Assembly (NCBI GenBank): GCA_043228905.1
Contig: JBHGNT010000009.1
Coordinates: 7,812,001-7,876,000, forward strand
DNA: 64,000 nt
Source of the DNA: Azolla caroliniana
Taxonomy: Eukaryota > Polypodiophyta
Direction of reading: 5' to 3'
This document shows positions 43,512-52,871 of this stretch, piece after piece. The notes under the pieces were generated by a model. The model saw only the letters and a program-made list of their open reading frames with translations. It was not told the origin of the DNA and did no database searches. Each line of letters begins with the position of its first letter. The first letter of the stretch is position 1. The translations under genes were made by a program, and so were the position numbers.

Positions 43512-45269
43512 TTATAACATTCGATTCACATTACTCTGATTTGCTTCCTCCACCCATTCCTTTGCGGCCTTCCGAACTTCTTCCTGAATTTCCCACTCTG
43601 ATTGTTTGCTTTTGCTGCGTGTCGTTACTTGCTGAACTTTCGGTATTACCATATTAACTGCTGGACCCTTTCCTTTAACCGGACATTGATTAGCATAATG
43701 GCCTAGTTGTCGACAAATGTAACAAGTGGGCACAAATGTTGCACTGGTCTCTCCATGTGCAAATTGCCCGTTATTAAATTGCTGCTCTTCATTACCATTC
43801 GAGTTTTGTTGGTATTGACGTGTAGCTTTTGGTTTGTAAAATCTCTTGTTTTTATACCTATTCGGCCTAAATTGTTCAGTATTATCATTTGGTTGTGCTA
43901 TATTGTGTGGTATCCCGAACTCCTGATTTGGCGAAAAATTACTCTGTTGAAACATTTGATTATTTTGTGGAACAGTTTGAGTATTATGTTGAAAAGTCAT
44001 ATTACCCGGTTGAAATGCCGGATTTGGTTGAAATGTAGAATTCGGTTGCACATTCGGACAGTTCTGTTGAAACCCTTGAAATGGTGGATTACCTTGTTGG
44101 AAACTTTGATTATTTTGTTGAAAATATTGATTCGGATTCTGTACGAATAGTGGGTTGGATTGAGCAAAACCTGGTTGAAATGCTTGAGTCACTTGAGTGG
44201 GTTGCAAATTTTGTTGTGAAAAGATCTGATTTGGCTGTAGAACCGGGTTCTGTTGTACATTTTGCTGATTTTGTGAATTATTATTTTGATAACCATTGAA
44301 CAGATTAGTGTTATTTTGGTAACCATTGTCAGCAAAAATTTGTCGTACTGACGCCGTAGTCTTATTAAGCAGATTATATTCACATTGTTCTACGGAATGT
44401 AATTTTGAATGACATATTGTACAATGTGTTCTTAACGTACAGTCAATTGCCGAATGCCCCGTATTTAAACAAGTGGTGCATTGCACTGCTTGTCGAAATT
44501 GTAACTCCTCCATTGTTGGTAATGTACAGTGTAATGCCGACATGTCCATACTCTGAACATTGACCGGTGGTCGACCCATTTCTATTGCTTTATCAATGAC
44601 TTGTTCGATAGTCTGATTTCGAAAATCGAACACTTTCAATGTCGTCCTTAATGGTTCTTTTACAGCTTCTAGAAAGACTTCTTTTAATTCTTTATCCGGA
44701 ATCGGTCTTGAAATCTGAAGCTGTAAGTTCTGAAATCGTATCACAAACTGAGATACTGTTTCATTTTTTTCTTGATATAACGCATAAAATTGCGCAATCA
44801 AATCCTTCTGCGGAATTTGTTGATGAAATAATTGTAAAAATTTACTAGTTAATACTTCGAAGGATGGAAATCCTTGAAGACCGTTCTGCGCAAACCAATT
44901 AGCGGAATATCCGTCTAATGATAAGACAAACTCAGCGATTTTTGACTTATCTTCGGCATCTGCCGACAATCGCTGTGCTCCATGGTTAATCTCCCATGTC
45001 GTTAAGAAATCCCTAACATGTGCTTCCGCATCTGTTCCTTCCCGGAACTTAGAATAAGTATAAGGCATATCGTCCCAAATGTCGTAAAACGATACCTCTT
45101 CCGTCTGTTTTTCGTCTGAAGGTAATTGATCGGATAAGTCAGGGAGTTTCGACCACTTTGTGCTTGATTCCGGCTGTTCTTGCGTAATGAACGCTTGCTG
45201 CACTACCTTCGTAACTGACCTTGTACGAGGGCGCTTACAACTGACCGGTGCCTCCTCTTCATACGACAT
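43512..45269 (-). CDS. gag: Gag with three CCHC knuckles and an Asn/Gln-rich domain
   Basis: The ATG at 45,269 lies 60 nt from the 5' LTR; 585 residues. The capsid-like region is residues 60-235 (FLQLFHQQIPQKDLIAQFYA, FQNLQLQISRP). Knuckle 1 spans Cys 264-Cys 277, knuckle 2 Cys 283-Cys 296, knuckle 3 Cys 516-Cys 529, all CX2CX4HX4C. Between knuckles 2 and 3 lie about 180 residues built from Gln, Asn, Pro and Phe (for example FQQNNQSFQQGNPPFQGF), prion-like in composition. A basic patch (RYKNKRFYKPKATR) follows. It ends in TAA, with the protease in the same frame behind it. Confidence 0.92.
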   Translation of the reverse strand: MSYEEEAPVSCKRPRTRSVTKVVQQAFITQEQPESSTKWSKLPDLSDQLPSDEKQTEEVSFYDIWDDMPYTYSKFREGTDAEAHVRDFLTTWEINHGAQRLSADAEDKSKIAEFVLSLDGYSANWFAQNGLQGFPSFEVLTSKFLQLFHQQIPQKDLIAQFYALYQEKNETVSQFVIRFQNLQLQISRPIPDKELKEVFLEAVKEPLRTTLKVFDFRNQTIEQVIDKAIEMGRPPVNVQSMDMSALHCTLPTMEELQFRQAVQCTTCLNTGHSAIDCTLRTHCTICHSKLHSVEQCEYNLLNKTTASVRQIFADNGYQNNTNLFNGYQNNNSQNQQNVQQNPVLQPNQIFSQQNLQPTQVTQAFQPGFAQSNPLFVQNPNQYFQQNNQSFQQGNPPFQGFQQNCPNVQPNSTFQPNPAFQPGNMTFQHNTQTVPQNNQMFQQSNFSPNQEFGIPHNIAQPNDNTEQFRPNRYKNKRFYKPKATRQYQQNSNGNEEQQFNNGQFAHGETSATFVPTCYICRQLGHYANQCPVKGKGPAVNMVIPKVQQVTTRSKSKQSEWEIQEEVRKAAKEWVEEANQSNVNRML

Positions 45270-45304
45270 CCATTCGAATTGTTCTCTGCTTAATTGCAGA
45301 TGTA

Positions 45305-45321
45305 ACCGGGCGTGCCAAAAT
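45305..45321 (-). promoter_or_regulatory. Primer-binding site of the young gypsy element
   Basis: On the minus strand the 5' LTR end CGATTAACA is followed by GAAGAA and TTTTGGCACGCCCGGTTAC. TTTTGGCAC recurs after the LTR at 13,960 and TTTGGCACGCCC at 2,028, so this is a shared primer site. I do not assign the tRNA. Confidence 0.7.
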
Positions 45322-45328
45322 TCTTCTG

Positions 45329-45784
45329 TGTTAATCGGCTAATTACTAACTACTACCGATACAGAAGAGTGAACGTCGCTCCTCAACGTTCTAACAAGGA
45401 ATTGTGTTTTACGAACGGAATTGCTAGATCAATAGGTAATTATCGTGATCGTTATTTAGCTATAAATTAGGAAGCTTGCACTTAAGATCATAGACAACAG
45501 AGAAACACAGAATCCGTACAAAATATTCCTAACTTAAACTTATATTACTAAATAAAACGACCCTTCTTACAATGCCTTTGGTTCCCTTTTATAGGTATAC
45601 CGAAGGTCTTTTCTCATCAAGAACTATTCCTACTCTCTAACAAGATTTACAAAATTATCTAACTAACTTAGTTCTCTTCGTTTTACTGCTGAGTCATTGA
45701 TCCGAACAGTCGATCCGAACCGACTCTGTTTTTCGACGCTTTCCCACCTGTTCGGTAAAACTGACTGTCCGGGTCCGAGTAACA
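45329..45784 (-). repeat. 5' LTR of the young gypsy element
   Basis: 456 bp, same length as the 3' LTR and nearly identical. Minus-strand TATA box at 45,587-45,593. It ends at the AATGG duplication. Confidence 0.95.
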
Positions 45785-45789
45785 AATGG

Positions 45790-45814
45790 TGGGAGTAGGA
45801 CTTTTACCCCAACA
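45790..45814 (-). repeat. R5 5' LTR, right piece
   Basis: The sequence after the gypsy target duplication runs to TTTTACCCCAACA, a typical copia LTR end (TGTTGGGG on the minus strand). With 36,125-36,447 it makes one LTR of about 350 bp. Confidence 0.55.
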
Positions 45815-47924
45815 TTCTCTCCATTCGAGCTATCAATGGGTAAAGAAGTAGTCTTGTCACATACTACTAACAAGACACATGCAAGAGAGCTCGATGTATC
45901 CAAGTTTTTAGATGAATAGAATGAGAGAATGCAAGTACTCACACTTATAACTCATATCACACAACAAGATTTGCACCTTCATGAACTAGAAAAGTGGAAA
46001 ACATCAGATGCACAACCACATGCCAACATACCCATTTGACTCCCACAAACCTTATTATCAACAATGTCCCCAAATCCATCTGTTTTGGTTCATAACCTCC
46101 TATGGTCCCTCTCAACATTTCACACATTTTTCGTAGTTAATCATGACATTGGAAACCACCATCCACTCTAAACATACAAAAGATATCATAAAACACACTC
46201 TTTCTTCCACTTAATACCATGGTCGTCAACATAAAACACATTATATTCCACATTCCATTATCATCATCACGAATCAAATAATTTCAAACACACTTAATTT
46301 CTTTGCACCCTCATCATCGTCATAAAAGACATCATATACCACATCCTAATGATGAAAACCATTCTCACACGTAATTTTATCTTTTTCAAAGTTCAAATCA
46401 TTCTCCAAAGTACCAACCAATACTTTTGTCGATTTCATCAACAAGGATATCTTAATATAATTCAACATCATTGTTTCAAATTGTATCATAATCAAAGACA
46501 CTCGCACATCATTATCATATACATTCACATCATCATAAGAGCATCACCGACCATCTTTCCTTTTTTTCTCTCATTTCTTTTTTCCAAATGATGGCTCATT
46601 CCAAACTAACGTTATATAAGCTTACCCATAGTGCTAGCTAGGAAGATCTCCTAGTCCATCCATGGGGTTTTGATGCCTTCTCTTGTCTTCTTGGAATAAA
46701 ATTGTTAGAGACATAGTGCCTTTGATGTGAAAGAAAGGCATATAAATGTGTAGGAACCCGAAAGAAAAGCAATTTTGCAACAAAGTGACTTTGGGCTCTA
46801 TGTGGGACCTAGAGTCATCCATTTGTTTTCACTGAATCATACTTAGAACTTGTAAATTTTCTATCTATATACATTTTCATGTGTGTCGGTACCAAAAAAT
46901 AAATCAATTCCCAAAAAGTGTGAGTTTGGGCTCTACATTTCTCAATTCCTTTTTCTATTCCCTTCTTGAAGCTATGAAGAGGTGACCGATCTATATATTG
47001 TAGGAATGATGTGTGTGGGGCCTAAAGTTGTCCATTTCTAGAATTTCTTTTCATTTCTCACTCAAGTCTAGAACATATAGTTTCAAGAATGTAGAAACAA
47101 AATGAACAACTTTGGGCCATACATCGATTCTAGATCAACTTTTGTTTTCTGATTAGTTCTAAATCTTATGGATTTGGTAGGAGTATTTAGTTTCAAGAGT
47201 GTCGCCTTGGTCCTAAATAGTTTTCCTTTGTTGGTCCAAGGCTAAAACTTGTGCATCGTTATCCCCATACATTTAGATGTGTGCTTGAACTAAAATAGAA
47301 AACCTAGAACATAAGAAATTGAAACGTAAATGACACAATTAAGAGTGTAAACAAAATGTGACAAAAATTGTCAATGGAAATCGTGTCTTTTGATATAATA
47401 GGTTCTTAATTACAATTTTTTTTGCAATGTGACCAATCTACACACTACTCTTCATGGAAGCACTTCACATCTTCCGTTAATTATCGTATGTAAAGTTTTT
47501 CAAGCATCAAATTAGGCTAACTTTTACCAATCCTTGATTAGACTTGTTTCTTGTAGAGTCTTGGAAGCCAATCCTCCGTGGAATATTAGAAGTCCCAAAG
47601 ATACCTTGATTAGTATTGGCTTATTACTTTCTTCTATATGATGGACAATCATAGGAAATTTGGCATTGCTTGAATCCCATCAAGCAAAACATGATAGCAT
47701 AACACAAAATTGGTGTGGATAACTACCATGCCCTTAGGTGGAATCATTTCTATATAATGAACAAGGGAATGTTGTAATCTCCAATTATTTCTACATTCAT
47801 AAACATGATGCTATTGATAAATTATTATTTAATTTGTTAAATGAATGAAAATACAAAACCTAGTGATTCCCTACTGGTAAAGGAATTGTGCTTCATCAAT
47901 GTACTCCTTTTCAATTAGTTAAAG
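45815..47924. other. AT-rich stretch without genes
   Basis: No coding sequence is recognised. 46,160-46,350 is low in complexity, with a diverged repeat of about 100 bp (TCGTCAACATAAAACACATT against TCGTCATAAAAGACATCATA). 46,790-47,130 repeats the words TTTGGGCTCTA, GGGGCCTAAAGTTGTCC and TTTGGGCCATACA, possibly an old tandem array. Both are too decayed to define. Confidence 0.4.
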
Positions 47925-48060
47925 TGTTAATGAAAGCTTGTCCCTCTTGATGGGGGAGACGGTTGAAAAGCTGAAATCGGCCGAGAGGCCGAACGAGGGT
48001 CAGTTGGCCGAAATCGACCGAGACACCGAATGGAGTCGGCTGAATGGTCGAATACATATA

Positions 48061-48122
<62 letters not shown>

Positions 48123-48743
48123 TGTATGTATGTATATATATATATATATCTATGTATATCTAGTTGTTAGATTATCGATGAATATTATTACCTGAGTGCG
48201 AGAGAGAAGAATATACACAGAGAGTGCACACAGTCGTGCGCGTGTGAGAAGCGCAAGAGAAGAACAATGAGTAAGCGGGAGAGAAGAGTGTGAAGCAAAG
48301 AACTAAAAGAGAGTGAGAGTGAAACAAAGAAGAACAAAGAAAGAGAGTGAAGCAAGGAAGAACAAAGGAAGAGAGGGAGACAAAGCAAAACAGTAAAGAT
48401 AAGAAGCAAAGAGGTTTTCTGGTGGACAAGGTTGAAACCCTAATCAAGGTTTCAGACAACGACATGGTGCACACCATATCCCAAAACAAGTTTTGTCATT
48501 TCATATTGTTGTTGTGTGAGCTTTATCCTCTTTGTAGTGTTCCTGGTGCCTTGTATTCCTATTGCAAGCTAGAGAGACTTGCAATCATTTCTGTATATTG
48601 TTGGTTCATAGTGAAATTTGGTGATCGGTGAGCACTTGTGGGTTTTTCCTTGATTTGGGTTTTTCCACATAAATCGTGTGTCGTTTATTTTCTGCTCTAC
48701 ATTTCAAAATATCTCTTGTTTATCTCTGAGTGTGATCATATCA
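47925..48743 (+). repeat. H2 5' LTR (plus-strand copia)
   Basis: It begins TGTTAATGAAAGCTTGTCCC, matching TGTTATGAAAGCATGTCCC at 63,139. It ends ATATCA, three bases before the primer site TGGTATCAGAGC at 48,747-48,758 (initiator tRNA-Met type). A large TACA/TGTA microsatellite sits inside. Confidence 0.88.
48061..48122. repeat. Palindromic (TACA)n / (TGTA)n microsatellite
   Basis: A 30-nt TACA run (48,061-48,090) is followed after TA by a perfectly complementary 30-nt TATG run (48,093-48,122), then more TGTA and TA repeats to about 48,150. The whole can fold into one hairpin. Confidence 0.92.
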
Positions 48744-48782
48744 AACTGGTATCAGAGCACTAGGTCCTAGATAGAAGGAAGT

Positions 48783-51700
48783 ATGAGTGGATTTCCATGG
48801 ATGATAGTTTTGAACTCCCATAACTATGTTGATTGGAAGATCAAGATGGAGGATCTTCTAATAGTGAAAGACTTGTATGAGCCGATAGATAGGAAGGATA
48901 TACCAATAGGGGTGATAGAATCTAAATGGAAAACTCTAAATACAAAAGGCAGTGGCAACCATAGGACAATAGCATCCTACAACATGTAGCAAGTGATACA
49001 AATGCCTACAAGTTGTGACATAAACTCTTTGCCCTGTATGAAAGGAAAAATGCCCTAAATAAAACTTTCCTAATGAGAAAAATAGTGAAGCTAAAGTATA
49101 TAGATGGTGAGAGCATCGTAGTGCACATCAGTCCTTTCATGGGACTAGTAAACCAGTTAACATCAATGAAGTTCCCATTAGACGATGCTATGCAGGCCCT
49201 GTTACTACTATGTACTCTACCAGATAGTTGGGAGAACCTAGTATTGTCACTTAGTGCCTCTTGTGAAGAAGAGAATTTGTCTTTACAAGTAGTGAAAACA
49301 AGCATTCTGAAGAAGAGACAAGAAGAAAGGATAAAAGTGCATTGTCTCAATCAAAAGCTAATGTCACACAAGAACTTAGTAGAGGAAGAAGCAAACACCG
49401 AAGTCTTGAAAATAGAGATAAGTCTTATGCTAGGTCGAAATCTAGAGGAAGACCTAGATGCTTCTATTGTGGGAAGCCTAGTCATAACCAAAAGAATTGT
49501 CGACACCTTAGGAAGGACAAAGGCATGGCTGATGAGGTCGAACCCAGAAAAATTTCTGATGACAAAAACACCTTAGCCATTGCAACCAGTGAGGAAGAGA
49601 TGTTATTTATTTGTGAACAAGCCAATGTGAACCTTGCAAATGCTAAGTGCTCTTGGGTAGTTGACTCTGGTGCATCGTTCCACCTAACTCCTAAAAGAGA
49701 ATGTTTCTCATCTTACACAGTCGGTGACTATGGCTATGTAAGGATGGGAAATGACGGTGAATGCAAGATATTGGGCATAGGAAATGTGTGCTTGTTAATA
49801 TCTACTGGTTGGACAATGAAGGCTACAGCGGGGGGTTTCATAATGATGCATGGAATTTTTGTAAAGGGAGCCTGATTGTGGCTCAAGCTCGAAATCAGAA
49901 CATATTGTATGTAGTGCATGCAAGATTATGTTGAGATGAAGCAAATGTGTTGGCTAACTCAGATGGTGAGTTGTGGCATAAAAGACTCGCCCACATGAGC
50001 AAAAGGGGAATGCATATCCTTGCTGAAAAGGATGTCCTACCAGAAGTGAAAGGAATACATCTTGAAAAATGTGTAGACTGTTTGGCTGGAAAGCAGAACA
50101 GAGTTGCCTTTCACTCTAGCCTCTGATGAGAAGAGAACGTGCCCTGGAACTGGTCCACACAGATGTATGTTATGTGGATGCTCCATCACGCCGTGGTGGA
50201 CAATATTTCGTTACATTTATTGATAACTTCAGCAGAATGGTGTGAGCTTTCGTGTTGGTGTCTAAAGATAAAGTGTTGTTAGTCTTTAAAGAATTTCATA
50301 CAAGGGCAGAAAGAGAATCTGGACAGGACTTAAAAGTTGTCCGAATAGACAACGGTGGTGAGTACAGTGGCCAATTTGAGCTATATTTTTAGACTCAAGG
50401 CATCAAACTTGAGTATACAATGCCGAAGACACCTGAGTTGAATGGTCGAGTAGAGAGAATGAATCGGAGCATAATGGAAAGGGTAAGAAGCATGTTGTCG
50501 CATGCAAAATTGCCGAGGTCGTATTGGGCTGTTGTCTACCTTATAAACAAGTCTCCCTCAGTGCCTCTTAAAGGGGGATGTCCCACAGAGGGTGTGGACA
50601 GGAAGGAGTGTGTCTTACTAGCATTTTAGGGTGTTCGGATGCTTAGCTTATATGCATGTTGCTAAAGATCAGAGGTCAAAGTTGGAAAACAAGTCCAAGC
50701 CTCGCATATTCTTGGAGTACTCGGAAGATGAGTTCGAGTATAGGATGTGGGATCGTCTTGGTAAGAAGGTGGTAAGGAGTCGTGATGTTGTATTCATGGA
50801 AGACAAGACGATTGAAGACTGGAGACAGCAAAAACCAGTGTCGTCTTCCCAGTTGACTACTGTTACGGAGTCGACACTAGTTGATCCCCCTTCCACACAA
50901 CCAGTCGACAGACAAGAGCCAGCTGATGAAGCCGAATCTGAGTCGGCTGACACACAACAACAGGCTGATGCACATAAATCTGAGTCAGAAGATGAGCTGG
51001 CAAACGAAACCGAATCCGAGCCGGTTGCTGAAGGAAGAAGATATCCTCTAAGACAAAGGATGGTCTCTTCTCAGTATCCAACCAGTCAATATGTTCTCTT
51101 GATTGATGAAGGGGAACCAAAATGGTATGAAGAAGCCATGATCGATGTACACAAGGAGAAGTGGTACAATGCCATGCAAGAGGAAATGGATACCTTGCAT
51201 GAAAACCACACCTATGAGCTAATGGAGCTACTTGATGGAAAGAAGGCACTTAGAAACAAATAGATCTACAAACTAAAGACTGGAGAAGACAGAAGTACAC
51301 CTAGGTATAAGGCTCGTATTGTAGTGAAGGGCTTTCAACAGAAAAAAGGTGTTGATTTTGATGAGATTTTTGCTCCACAACTCAAGATGACTTCCATCCG
51401 AACTGTTTTGGGTATGGCTTCTAGTACGAACTTGGAAATTGAACAGTTAGATGTAAAAACAATATTTCTGCATGGTGAGTTAGAAGAGGAAATTTATATG
51501 CAACAGCTAGAGGGCTTTGAGGTGAAAGGAAAATAGAATCTTGTATGTAGATTGAGGAAGAGCTTGTATGGATTGAAGCAAGCCCCTCGACAATGGTATA
51601 AAATGTTTGAATCTTTCATGTTAAATCACGGGTTCCACAAAACACAAGCTAATCATTGTGTATTTGTGAAAAGGTATGATGAAGGTGATATTCTGATCCT

Positions 51701-52254
51701 TTTTCTGTATGTAGATTGTATGTTAATTGTTGGTCAGAATGCTAAGAAGATTGCTAGCTTGAAGAAGACTTTACACAAATCCTTTGCCATGAAAGATTTA
51801 GGTCCGACAAAACATATTTTGGGAATGCATATAGTCCAGGACAGGGCTAAAAACATGTTGTGGCTGTCACAAGAGAAATATGTGACAAAAGTTTTGCAAA
51901 GGTTTCACATGGACAATGCAAAATCTATTGGATCTCCATTGCTGGTATTTTGTAAACTCTAAGCTAAATTCAAGTCAATGTCCTAAAAATGAGGAAGATA
52001 AGGCTGAGATGAGACGGGTGTTGTATGCCTCGACTGTTAGGAGCCTAATATATGCCATGGTTTGCACGAGGTCGGACATTGCATTTGTTGTTGGAACAGT
52101 CAGCCGTTACATGAGTAATCCTGGAAAGGAGCATTGGGTAGTCGTGAAATGGATACTTAGATATCTAAAAGGTACTCCGGGTGTGTGCCTTAGATATGGC
52201 TCCGGGAAACCTATGCTTGAAGGTTTCACAGATTCTGATATGGCAGGTGACGTG
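48783..52254 (+). pseudogene. H2 copia gag-pol, up to the R2 insertion
   Basis: Gag starts at 48,783 (MSGFPWMIVLNSHNYVDWKI). A CCHC knuckle (CFYCGKPSHNQKNC) lies at 49,463 and protease (CSWVVDSGASFHLTPKRE) at 49,652. GAG-pre-integrase reads GELWHKRLAHMSKRG and CVDCLAGKQNRVA. Integrase has FVTFIDNFS, VVRIDNGGEYSGQFE and ELNGRVERMNRS near 50,200-50,470. RT (GVDFDEIFAPQLKMTSIRTV) has the catalytic box changed to YVDC at about 51,715. RNase H begins MLEGFTDSDMAGD and is cut at 52,255. Stops include 51,261 (TAG for Trp in KWxYKLK) and 51,534. Several frameshifts occur in Gag. Confidence 0.92.
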
Positions 52255-52259
52255 GATTT

Positions 52260-52426
52260 TGTGCGGAAATAACGGTCGGCCACAACCGAGTCTTCAACAA
52301 GGAATAGAAGAGAACAAATGAAAACAGAGATGACATAGGATGTTAACGTGGAAAACCCTAAATGTGAAAAACCACGGGAGCCCACAGACTCCAACTATCA
52401 CTATGAGGGGAGGTATACGATGTGAG
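52260..52426 (-). repeat. R2 3' LTR, left piece
   Basis: TGTGCGGAAATAACGGTCGG through GAGGTATACGATGTGAG matches 62,162-62,326 of the R2 5' LTR, and stops where the LINE begins. Confidence 0.88.
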
Positions 52427-52625
52427 AAAGAAAGAAAGAAAGAAAGATATATTAACGTCTTCTAAGGCCAAATTTGGCCCATGAGACAAATAGGTTACAA
52501 CAAAAAATGAGTGTTTATCCAATCATCAAAACTAAAAATAAAAGAAAATAGCTTAAGCTAAGAAAGTTCTAGTAGTGTACAAAACTTTGCACCAAGCCTA
52601 ATCTCATTTCCACCCAAGTCTCTCA

Positions 52626-52856
52626 AAAAGAAGTGAGGTCAAAAGTTTTTGGTGTGGGTGTGACCCATGGTCCCGATGCACAGAGTGCCCTAGCCATGGC
52701 TTCTAGGCGGTGTAGTTCACGTTCCCTTATTTTCTTTATTGCTTCTACATCTCGTCGAGTTGCTTTGAAACCCGGCATCCGAGGGCGTTTGGTTCTTCTT
52801 TGATTTTCTGCTTCATCAAGGAGAAGTCTGAGTGGTGTAGGTGTGTCGACATTCAT
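52626..52856 (-). other. In-frame 77-codon extension after LINE ORF2
   Basis: After the TAG at 52,872 the same frame stays open through MNVDTPTPLRLLLDEAENQR and RPRMPGFKATRRDVEAIKK to TSF and a stop at 52,623. It is basic and helix-like. It may be the true ORF2 end cut off by a nonsense mutation, or a small separate ORF. Confidence 0.45.
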
Positions 52857-52871
52857 GGTCTCCCCCTGTTC

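Larger units (their letters stand above)
36448..45784 (-). mobile_element. Young, nearly intact Tat/Athila-like Ty3/gypsy element with extra ORF3
   Basis: A 9,337-bp element has 456-bp LTRs at both ends and perfect 5-bp duplications AATGG (36,443-36,447 and 45,785-45,789). All genes are on the minus strand: gag, protease/RT start, RT-RNase H-integrase, then ORF3 next to the 3' LTR. Comparing the LTRs by eye gives two differences (36,638 area GA/AA and 36,829 area T/C), so insertion was recent. Integrase wording (KWVEAKALRDNTA, STPYYPQANGLAESTNK) places it near Tat/Athila-type elements; no chromodomain is seen. The 5' LTR has a minus-strand TATA box CCTATAAAAGGG at 45,585-45,596. Confidence 0.95.

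Noticed and set aside
48061-48150. CRISPR-like or satellite array
   Set aside because: It is a simple four-base microsatellite without spacers.
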